From Heligmosomoides polygyrus polygyrus (lineage: Eukaryota; Nematoda; Chromadorea; Rhabditida; Heligmosomidae): a stretch of 64,000 nt of DNA. The position numbers and the translations under genes are program-made. The DNA lies in assembly GCA_947396885.1 (NCBI GenBank), contig OX377202.1, positions 7,874,001-7,938,000 on the forward strand. The letters are read 5' to 3'. The notes below the pieces were generated by a model. It was not told where the DNA came from. It did not search any database and saw only the letters and a program-made list of their open reading frames with translations. Shown here piece by piece: positions 36,101 through 48,100 of this stretch (within the stretch, counting starts at the first letter, position 1; each line of letters opens with the position of its first letter).

Positions 36101-39100
36101 TCCATATTGGTAAGCAGCATTCCGAGCTCTTTCTAATGATCCTGGTCTCAACTTGAAGTTTCATGGGAGGTTGGAACCCTTCTCTAGTAAATCAGTCTGC
36201 AGAAATTAATACGAGCTAATTCAACGACATTGGTCCAAAAGGAATTGCACGCCAGGCTAAAATATTTCACTACAGAAGTAATAGGTCGTTGCATATGAAA
36301 TGGCCGATTTCGACTGAAAACTTTGATAGGTCATAACTTTGCTTGGGAGCACTTTTATAATTCGTAATAAGCACCATTACAATTAACCCATCTTTCTCAA
36401 TGCGGCAATGGCTTAAACATTCCATCTTTGCAAAAATCAGAACTAAGAGAAGTAAACATTAGTAAAAGATAAGAAGTCATTTTCGACATCATCTTGGTTG
36501 CTGAATTTTTATCCTTCACATGACGATCTAAATGTTTGAAAAAAATGACGATCGGGAGGGAACGAATGTGGTGAATACCCTGGATGCGGAAGAGTTTCGT
36601 ATTCTAATTCATCCAGTTTCTGGACAATTTTTGAAGCGTGCGGACGCGCGTTGTCATGCAGCAGGATTGAGCCTCTTCGACTGACCAAAGCCGGCTGTTT
36701 TTCCGTCAACTTCTGCTACACCACTTCAATTTCGACACAGTACTTCTCCCGTGGCATTTAGACTATCAATCAAATAAAAGTTGCGGTGAACTTTTTGAGT
36801 GCATGGCAGGATCTTAAGTTTTGATGCGCTATATGCTCGCTCATTTGCTGTGCTTAAGAGCAAATTTTAATCAAATACGTTTCCCTAAAAAATAAAAAAT
36901 TTATAAAACTCTTTCAGGCGGGTTAATTTAAAAAATTCACAGGTAGCTTTAATAAATTTTCGTTGAACAAAAAATTGTTCTAACCATCTTATTGAGTCTA
37001 TTAGCTTGACATATCATTTCAATTTGAAAGAATTCGCTTCGATTTCAAAAGTCTCAAAGCTAACATAGAAGAGTGCCCAATCTGATTTGAAAATGAAAAA
37101 TGGAAGACGTAAACAAATAATAATAATAATAAAACAATATAACTATAAGAAAAGTTTCGGATCTACTAGTCGGTGGGGGGATGGGTCCACAGAATTAAAA
37201 ATTATGTAACAAATCGATTTGAGACTTACCAAGCGGCTCCTAGAGAACACGATAGGCCTTAAAAGAAACAAAAATAAACGGCCAAACGAAAAAATAGCTG
37301 CGGTTTTACAACCGCCTCGGCGGGCAAAGAACGACGCAGTGGAGGTATGCCGCATGTTGACCACCGCCTGACATGTTATAACCAGGATCTAATGTTGAGG
37401 ACGGCGCATAAAGCAGCATGCCGCGTGCTGACCGCCGCCTGACATGTTATATCACGGATCTAACATGTCAGGCGGCGGTGAGGTGGGCACATAACTTTCC
37501 CTGCTTACAACCGCGGCGAAATTGAATGCAATTTTTTCGTTTTTTTTTTTTGTTCACGAATTTTTCTAGTTTAGGTTCTACCTTGCTCTGTAGGAGCCGC
37601 TCGATAAGTCTCAAGTCAATTTGTTACATAATTTTTAATTCTGTGGGCCCCCCTCCGACTAGGATAGATCCAAAATGTCTATCTATACCGAACATTTTAG
37701 GATGCATATGGGTGTACGGTAGCAAGCCATATGTCCATTTCGAGGAACATATGTTTGAAGAACACTACTGCGATTGGACTCTGTACTGGATCGCGTTTTG
37801 GACATGCACGATCTACTTAGTGAGCATTCCTTTACATTTAAAATATTTATTTCTTCCTATTTCATTTCACGTTTTTATTCGGTTTTATCTATTATTATTG
37901 TTATATCTGTATTCAATACCACAAAGAAAGAACCTACTAACCAGATTATTCGAAGCAGGAAATATTTCAATTCGATCACTTTTTAACGTTGTTTCTTTGT
38001 TTGAGATTACCGTTAACCGCCATTAAGTATAGAATTGCTAAAATTAAAAAGCACTACGATATAAAATGTCTATTTTAATTCAAAAATTATTATATACATC
38101 TAGCGGGCTTGTACTTTTCAGATAATGATCTGCGTACTGATCATTCTACTAATCAGCTTCATGGCCATTGTCTCGTCAAAGGAGTCAGCAGAGAACGAGC
38201 AGGAAATCTAACGTCTCCCTGACGGGCAGAATCAACGCTTCGTTGAGAATACTCGAACGAGTGGAACTTGTACATAATGAATAAATCTCAGCACTGATCC
38301 AAATGGAAGAGTACCAAGCCTTCCAATGTCACTTCGCAGGTAGCGGAGTGGCATCAGAAGTGCCGGCTCATGTGTGTACATCAAATTGATTCAAGGTGCG
38401 AATAAGTACATCAACTATACCTCCCATCCCTTCAAGATATTGTAAAGTGACCTCCAATTCAAAGGGTCTGCTCAGAAGGAAGTCAATAAAATCGACTGCA
38501 ACGGCACGGATCGATACTAGTAACCCGCTGTGAAGGAAGCACTTCCATCGGCCACCAAGGCCCCTTTCAAGCTGTCATTTCTAGATCCGAGCCGATATTA
38601 TTGATCCACATCGATTGGCCAATCAATGCTGTTTACCACTCATGGAGGTGTCCAGCGCCCATCATATTAGAGCAAACCTAACCTACATTTCAAACGATTA
38701 ACTTTTGGGCAAAGTCGATGAAATCTATCGAAAGCAGTCGCCCGATCGATAAGGCTTAGGCCTATGTTATACTTCAGGGTTGCGTCGGCGACGCTGTGTT
38801 GAACGGGCTGCTACGCACTGCGTAGCAGCCAGCGTAAGTCCTAGTTTATACTTGCGAGCCACGCGGCTCGGCACCACGATCGCCATAGATATCGATTTTT
38901 CGCGCCGCCCAGTCGATATCTATCCCGACCATCGTGCCGCGCCGCGCAGCAGCGCAGGTATAAACTAGGGCTAAGGCCCCTGTTATACTCCGGCGGGAGC
39001 TTCCGCGGGACGTCCGCGGACGGACGGTGCACCGCGGACGGTCGTCGTCGTCCCGGGGCGGCTAGCGCCGCATCGGAGCGCGCTTCCCGCGCCAAACTCC

Positions 39101-42100
39101 GCGGGACGACAGCCTTGCCCTCCCGCGGGCGGGAAGTATAACACCCCTCTCGTCGTCTGTCGGCGGCGATCCGCGGACGGCAGGCGTGGCGGGCCGCGAC
39201 AAGTGGCCCGGCGCGGGGTCCCGACGCGATTTCCGCCCATCCGCGGAAGCTCCCGTGGGAGTATAACAGGGGCCTAACACTGTCGCCGACGTCGCCAACA
39301 ACAGCGTCGCCGAAGTATATCACAGGCCTTAGCCAGTCGATACTTTGTTGCCAAGAGTGTACATCTGCCATTTTTTACATGACCTCACTTCAACCTCGCG
39401 AACCTGCACATAACCCACAATATCGATTGATATTGATTGTTCGTTGGCCGTTCGTCTTCTTGTCGTAAAACCTGCCACTACCCACTATATTCGAATAGCA
39501 GGGGCTTATACTGACCAATTTTGCACAAAAATCGGTAATTGGATAGTTGAAACACACTTCACGCGGCAATTAATTTTACGCGGACACACGAACAGACTTG
39601 CGGACTAGCTCTTTTATGTATAGTAGGACTACGTACATCGATCGAACACTCATCGTGAACTGTCATCCTCATTATGGCCCGTTTATACTTCAACGCCGAG
39701 CGACGCGACGCCACGTATGGTGGCTACATTGATTGAGCGACGCGATCAATCAATTTGGCCACTTTACATGCCATCGCGTCGCTCGGAATCGGAAGTATAA
39801 ACGGGGCATATCGCACCAAAACCTAGTGACCAAACGAACTCGAAAGTAGCTTACCTTACGTGACGTGTCGTAGTTCCACATGAGGAACGGGGAAAAGTGA
39901 CGAATCCACGCTTCTACGTGCTCTTGTCCCGGGACGATACTTGTCTGATCTACAAAAACCAGAATAATGAAAATGTCAGTATATATGTATACCCTTCTCA
40001 CATAAAACTGGGTACTTTTCATTTTAAACTAGACAATTTTTAATTAGAAGTTTGTGATTTAAAAATAAAATAGACCTTTTTAAACCTTCTCAGTAGACAA
40101 TGTCTAATAAAATCAAAACAGTCCTTATTTAAGGAAATTTCTCAAATTTCATCTGCAGAGTACCTTAAGGTAAAATGATTACATTGTATGAATAGACATA
40201 GAGAACTTATTTTTTGACCTCAAGCTATATTTCTAGACCTATCATAAACTCGTGTAAAGCAAAGAATTTGACGATGTGCAACATGGAGAGATTGCGCCAT
40301 GCATTTGCCTTACAAGGGAACTGTCCGAACGGTACGCCGGAACGGCAAGAACGAGTACTATAGGGAGAATTCTCGTCCTTCAAACAGTAACAGAACATGT
40401 TTAGTTTTTGCCGAATTTTTAAGGCAAACGAGTAAGAGGGTGTAAGGGTTAAGGGTCCGCAGAGCGAGCTCTTCATGGCAGCGCAAAATACCGGTGCCGT
40501 GGACTGAGTGACGCAGTGGTAGAGGGCACGCCTCATGTTCGTGAGTTCTAGGGTTCGGTTCCCACGCTGCGTCGCGTTTTTGCACTTTTACCATAGTATC
40601 GGATTTCCATAGAGATTTCCATATCTGAACTTGTTTTTGGAGTTTGCTACGGTAAGATGTTTTTATTAATCTAGTAATTCACCAGCAATGTCCGAAATAT
40701 GTCAAAAGCGATTTTGTATGAAACTTTTACTCCAACAAATTGTTCCCATTGTCAATGTAAGAAATTGTGACACAGGAACAACATGAAACAGCGGCAGAAT
40801 GCCAGAGAAATGCTTCAAATGCAATTTATTAGTGTCGATGAGGTGAGTGCCACCAGTGTGCTCACGGTGTAGGAGGGGACCACATGATCTTCAACTTGAC
40901 CTACCACCTCGATCAATATTCTCGCCTCTGTTATGCTTACAAAGTCGCGCCGTCATAGCAAGCTGCTGCCGCCAACACTGACTCTACAATGTCTGCTAAC
41001 CCTCGAGTGGTCATTCACCTATTGACACTGAAGTGTGGATCTCCACTGGATGTTGTCCCTTCGAGAGACGAGATGAAGCTGGCGGAAAGGATAGCAGTAT
41101 CCTACAGGATTTCGAACCGCGGCAGCTGGAAATCGACGAAGTGGAGGTAGTGGAAGAAGAGGACCAAGAGTTTCAACCAGAAGAGGATTGTTCCGGAGTC
41201 ACGACACCACTCAGCAGTGAAGGCACTATCACGTTTTCGGGAGGACAGATCGTTTCGGAGGAAAAGGTTTGGCTATACTAGATTTGTTATATCATACAAG
41301 TTTGAGAACTGGGGAAAGTGGACTGTATCACGATTCCAGGTTTGCGCTGCAGCGGAGTACCACTGGGCAGGAACTGTGAAGCCAAACACAAGCTCAGATA
41401 TGGAAATCTCTATGGAAATCCGATACTATGGTGAAAGTGCAGAAACGCAACGTAGCATGGGAACCGAACCCTACACCTCACGAACATGAGACGTGCCCTC
41501 TACCACTACGCTACCCAGTCCACGACGCCGGGATCTTGCGCTGCTGTGAAGAGCTCGCTCTGCGGACCCTTAACCATTGCACCCTCGTACTCGTTTGCCT
41601 CAAGGATTCGGCAAAAACAAAACATGTTCTGCTACTATTTGGAGGACGGGGATTCTCACTATAGTTCTCGTTCTTGTCGTTCCGGCGTATCGTTCAGACA
41701 GTTCCCTTGTTAGAAATCGAGTTGCTTACTGAACTGACAGTGTAAATGCTACTTCAACGAGTATAAGTTCAGGAAGAGCAAAACCAATCACAATCCAGCT
41801 GCCATATTTTTCTAGGGCGCAACATTAGGTAAAGATCATTTGAATTGTCAAATAAACACTGCCATTACATTGTTCTGGACGAGTACATGACTGAATCTCT
41901 CCATACAAAAAATTATCTACATTGGTGCATTTCAGGATGAACCTGAAAATATCGTTTTGACCAAGGTATAGAAATTTTATGCTCACTCAACAACTAAACA
42001 GATTTTTTATTGAGACGCCGTGTTTAAATGAGTGTTCAATATAAATTTTCCTAAAACAATGTGTCAACTTCTATTTGTTAAGAACTCTATTCTTATCTTG

Positions 42101-45100
42101 GGTACATTTACTTTTGTCTGAAAAGGGAAAGCATCCGGCTTAAAGTGAAAATTGTAGACTTCCAGTGGTTGTTGGCCGCTCAGTTTGGATGAGAATGCGA
42201 ATGAAATGAAATTTAAGACGTTCACGTCCTAAAGCCTGATACAGCACAAAAGTTTGAAACGAGACTTCAAACTCCATTTCTAAATAATTGCAAATTAACC
42301 GAACACAAGACCTAAGTGGATCCTGCGTCCTTTCCCTGAAGTTCCTAAAACAACCTTGCCCTTAACCACCTGGAACGATGTGACACAACCATAGATCCGA
42401 TATGCACTTGGTTTCCAGAATTATCATTAGCGCTTGCGGTCAACCAATGGATCCTCCTCGCTCGAGGGACACGAAGAGCGTCATTCGGTCGTTCAGGGCT
42501 TTCACGAAGATGTTCGACCAACGCCTTGGTGGGCGTCCTGGTGTTCTCTTGACATCCCGCGGAATCCAATCAGTGGCGGCTCTCGTCCAGCGGGTGTCTG
42601 CGAATCGCATCACGTGGCCGGCCCATCTAATTTTCGACAAATTGGCCCACGCGACAGCGTCTCTGACCTTCGAACGTCGGCGAAGCTCGGAACTCCGCAG
42701 GCCTTCTCTCACTTGCGTGAATCGTGCCACTCCGAGCATCGTCTTCTCGATGCCACGTTGTCCGACGCTGATCGTGTGTTCATCCTCCTTTTGTATGGTC
42801 CATATCTCTGAGGCGTATGTTAAGGTAGGAGGAACGGTAAAGTCGAATAGATGGGTACAGAGTCGGACGTTCTTCGTCTTCTTCGCGACTTCTTCGACGC
42901 TGCTGAAAGTTCGCTAAGCCGCTCTTTTCCTCCTGCCCAGCTCCGGCGCTAGGTCGTTGGCCATGGTGGCTTCGCGACCCAGATGCACACAGCTGGAGCA
43001 TTTGGAGGTGTTTGTTCCGTTGAGCGAGAATGGGGCACCAGAAACTTGCCCGTTCCTCATGAACATCGTCTTCGTAAGATTCAGCTGCAGTCCAACGTTC
43101 CCACATACACGATCGAAGTCGGCCAGCATTCGCTCCGCCTGGCTGATGCTCGGTGTTATGAGCACGATGTCGTCAGCGAAACGAAGATGGTGCAGCTGCC
43201 GGCCGTCGACCTTCACTCCCATGTCTTCCATTCTAGTTCGCGCATGACGTTTTCAAGGGTAGCGCTAAAGAGCTACGGGGATAAGGTATCCTCCTGCCGA
43301 ACCCCTCTCTTCACGTCGATGACGACGTCGTTGTAGAATGGTGAAATCTTGGTCGTGAATCAACATCTCTGAGAGGAGAAATCAACAAAGTTGGTCGTTT
43401 GATGACATAATAGGAAGCATGCTACGCATATGTAAAGTTTCCAGTAGGCATTGGATTCGACGCCGATTCGGATAATTCGAATCAGTCATTTTTTCATACT
43501 CGATTAAAAGGATTGGGTTATGGAATCTATCCTAGTCGAGGGGAGGAGGGTCCACAGAATTAAAAATTATGCAACAAATTGACTTGAGACTTACCGATCG
43601 GCTCCTGCAGAACAAGATAGGACATGAATTTAGAAAGAAGTCCCGAAGAAGAAAAAAGAAAAATTGCATTTGTTTTCGCCGCGGTTGTAAGCAGGCAAAG
43701 TTATGTGCCCTCCTCACCATGTTAGATTCTGGTTACAACATGTCAGACGGTGATCAGCATACGGCATGCCTCCATTGCATCGCCCTTTGACCGCCAAGAC
43801 GGTTGTAAAACAGCGGCGAATTTTTTTTGTTTGGCCGTTCGTTTTTTGTTTCTTTCAGGGCCTATCGCGTTCTCTAGGAGCCGCTTGGTAAGTCTCAAGT
43901 CAATTTGTTACATAACTTTTAATTCCCTGGACCCCCCCCCGGCTAGGATAGATCCAGATTATGCGGATATTTGCGCATCTTAAGTCGGATAATACACCGG
44001 ATGTCCAACCAAATTATTTATCCGAAATATCCGAAAATTCGATCCGGGGAAAATCACCCCTACCTGACTCGCCCTAGGATCCGGAGTTTTCAAAAATCCC
44101 ATTGTGCACACAATCCTTTTTAACAACGTTTGAAAAATGATGGTTTTCTCCAGATTTCCGAATCGGCGTCGGATCCAATGTCTAGTTTTCAACGACCATT
44201 GGATGAGCTCTTAGGAGCAGCGAAGATTCTGCCCTATCATATCCCGCTGCACTAGTCATTGATCGGACTTATCGTGAAACACAGACAAGCTCACCGAGGC
44301 CAAGGTGCTTCAGCGCATCATCGAGACTAGCGCTAGCGTAGTCAATTCCCGAATTCGGCATCAGAACACCAACGTGCTGCCAGAACTCAGCGACGAACAA
44401 TGCGAAGTCGGTCAGTGACCATTGAAGAGCTTCACTGTGTGACTTCTCCTCCTTCAAAGGTCAGCACTTTCGAGAGGATGGATGTTTCTGCAATAGGAAA
44501 GCGTCCGCTGACTAACCTTCCAACCGTCGTGATGAATCACTTCGAGTAGACTGCTTAGGTACGCAGCATTCGTCGACAGACGGTTCCAAATCATCTTCGG
44601 TACTTGTGCGAATGTCTGAAACCATTGATTACTAGCATATTCATCTGAATATGTTAGCACTTTCTTGAAGATTCGTCATTATTTTCCCACTCTATTCACA
44701 TATGCATTGCAAAGCTGTCAATCCATAAGGGATCTGATGATGCCATTGACGAAGAAATAAAGGCATTTCTAGGCAAGGTAGAATAAGTGTTTATCCAAAG
44801 GGTGTATACCATTTTGGACACTTTTCAAGTAAAAGTGAACACTTTCCAAATCGAGTTGGACACCCTCCTTGTTTCAATAGGAATTTCATAAAATATCAAA
44901 CAATGTATTCACTTACTGGGCAGATGAATTGTAACTTCAAAAAAGTGATACAAAAATTTTGCCTGAACAAAAAATTATTCTTACCCTTTTGGACTCTCCA
45001 GCTTCACGTAGAAGAAACACATTTCAATATCGAAGGGTCCCTTTGATTTCAAAAGTCCTAGGCAGCATAGAAAATATACTTCGGACCGAATCGAACAATT

Positions 45101-48100
45101 TCGAATGAATATTCGAATAAATTCGAATATTCGAATATTCATTATTCGAATATTCGGTGAGGTCCAAAATTCGAAAATATTCATTATTCGAAAATTCGAT
45201 GAGGCCAAAAATTCGAAAATATTCATTATTCGAATATTCGATGAGGCCAAAAATTCGAAAATATTCATTATTCGAATATTCGCTGAGGCCCAAAATTCGA
45301 ATATATTCGTTATTCGAATATTCGACAAGGTCCAAAATTCGAATATATTCGTTATTCGACTATTCGATGTGCCCCAAAATTCGAATATATTCGAATATAT
45401 TCGACGCTACTGAGGTAGACTACTGGGAGTCAGTTTTCGCGCCTTCTAGATGTAACTCGCCTAAAGTCAAGTATATGAAAAACCAAGGATATATTTGAGC
45501 TCAACAGCTCGAGCTCTATCGTTCGGTATACATATTTCATATGGAGCCATGAAATTATTCGAAATTGGAAACATGTTTAATTACTCAAGCTTGAAGGCCG
45601 ACCAATGGACTTGAGAAACATGAACGATGCTGCCAAGGTCGACCTCTGTCGAAAGTACTCCATCGTCGGTTTGCTTGGTCTACCGTTTTTGTGGCTTTGG
45701 AACACAATCTGGTTCTTTGGTTGAGGCTTTCTTCGACCGCAATCACCGGCCACCAATACCAATCGGAAGTATGTCACGCTGAGTGCCATATGAGCGATCT
45801 TCTGGTTAATAGTAATATGTGTCTGGGAGACCATCTCCCAGTCGTACCGTTCGAAAGGTGCCGCATGGGCGGACTATTTGATATTCATCTTCTCAGTCGG
45901 AAGGGTATAGACTGGCTGCGATCTCACCCCAAATTGCCACAGCATCATTCATCTTTCTCAAAGTCCTTTTTTGTGATTCACTTGTAGGAGACCTTATTTC
46001 TCAGCTTAACGACGAGGTGTTTCCTCACTCAATTGTTGTTTTCTCTTTTGCGGGTTTGTAACATAACACATCATATACATATTAACATAATGATGCAGCT
46101 TTCTTATTGTTGAAGCTGTCATTTCGGTGTCCATGCGCTCCATTTTGAAAGGCGGCCGCGGACGAGTTGTCCATCGCAAGCGCGTGCAAGCGCGTGCGAG
46201 GCGCCACATTTCGTGCCCGCCACTGATCCTTGCCGGGTATGCGTCCGTTATCTTTTTTTGTTTTTGATTTTTTTCGTGTCTATTCATTCCGTGTCTATTC
46301 GGTCGTCCGCGAAACGAATAAACGTGAGCGTCTCTTAGTGCCTCTGGGTGAAAAGGGTAACCCTCCTAGGTTCTGTTTATACTGGATCGTCGAGCGACGT
46401 GATTCGGTGTATAGTGGGATCCTCACGCTTCACCACTTGTCGAGTTACTTAGGAAGTGAGCCTGGGCGAATTGAAATGGAGTATCACACATCATATGTTT
46501 CAAGAATTGGACTTGCTAGGCGGTTTTTTTGTTTCGAGTATCAGCTCGATCCACCTAGCAAGTCGAATTCTGGAGATAAATGATGTATGATACTTCATTT
46601 CAATTCATTTAGGATCACTCCTAACTAACTCGGCATGTGATGAAGCGTGAGGAGCTAAGAGGGCGCCCTAAAATTTCCACGTACGATCTCTAAGCTGAGA
46701 GGGCGCAGACATCATCGATCAGCGGTCGGTTGTGTTCTATTATGCTTTTCTTGTTTGTTCCTGTGCTGCCGATTTTTGCTGATTCTAGAGTGTAAGTAGG
46801 CGAAAATAGGGCCGGGGTATGGATCACCCCTACTAAGTGGTTGTACACCTTGGTGTGAAGGCAGGTGTATGTGTCTAACTGCTTTTAGCATGCGCTCGAC
46901 ACCCTTTGGGCCTTTTCATACTTGGCGACGTGAGTGACTCGTCGCCCGTGCAGAATAGGCGAATTGATTAAAAAAGGGTGATCGCCGCCAAAATCTGATC
47001 GTAGTCGAGCGCTGTCGCTGTCGCTCTCATCCCTGCGGTCGCCTGTTCATACGAGGGGAACTACCGGAGCGGCATACGGAGCGTGGAGTACGTAATTACA
47101 CCATAGCGCATTAATGTTATTTCTAATAATCAGTTTGGCTTTTTGAAGGGAAGGTCGATTGAGACTGCTACACTTACAGCATTAAATGATTGGACGAAAG
47201 CTGTTGAGGAAAAGAAGCGTATAGGTGTGATCTATTTTGATTTCTCTAAGGCTTTTGATAGAGTTCCATTATCAAAGCTGCTACTAAAATTAAGATTGGT
47301 CGGGGTTCATCACATGATAGTGAACTGGATACGTGAGTTCCTCTCAGAAAGAACTTACCAAGTTAAGATAAATGGGCAGTTTTCCGAGATCTTTAAGGCT
47401 TTCAGCGGAGTACCGCAGGGAAAGTTCTTCCCCCTCTGCTCTTCCTGCTCTATACCCACGAACTGCCAGAGTCATTTGTAAAATGTATGCTGACGATATC
47501 AAGATCTATAAAACCATTGAAAATACAGATGATTTATATGCAGTTCAAGAAGCAGTGAACTACATAGATTCCTGGGCTGAGAAATGGGAATTACCTCTAG
47601 CAGCAGAAAAATCTAAATGTTTTGTCATTGCGACCAATCGCACTGTCGTAACCCCATCTTACAAGCTAAGAGGTGTCACATTAGAAACAACTGCTGACAT
47701 TCGTGATCTTGGCTTCCTAATATCTAAGGACCTCAGTTTTGACTTGCATCATAAAGCATTGGCCAAGAAAGCTAACTACCGCATCTACAACCTTTTTAAA
47801 GCACTGAAGAGCAGAGATCCTCAAATCCTTCTGCGGGCGTATAAGACATATGTGAGACCCATGGTAGAGTGTGGAACAACAGTTTTCAATCCTTCGAAGA
47901 GAAAAAACATTCTTCTTCTAGAAAATGTTCAGAATAGTTTCACTCGTAAGCTGATGATGAGGTGCTACGGGAATAACTATTATCAGATGCCAAATGGTGC
48001 CGAAAGAGCGGAGATGTTAGGATTACCAAGCCTTTTCATAAGAAGGAAAAGAGCTGACCTCCTCATGATGTTTAAGATACTCACTGGTAGGGTTTCTATA

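Noticed and set aside
35815..36164. Two long ORFs on opposite strands as proteins
   Set aside because: They encode nearly the same sequence because they sit on the two arms of a palindrome.
38841..39371. 176-codon minus-strand ORF as a gene
   Set aside because: It lies wholly in GC-rich nested palindromes; openness follows from composition and the translation has no domain.
40500..40575. tRNA gene in the left arm of the foldback element
   Set aside because: It is repeated inverted in the right arm, with damage to the stems, so it is part of a mobile element.
45722..45793. The two in-frame TGA codons in the pen-2 copy as selenocysteine codons
   Set aside because: PEN-2 is not a selenoprotein, no SECIS-like structure was seen after the stop, and the copy is intronless. 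Decay of a retrocopy is simpler.
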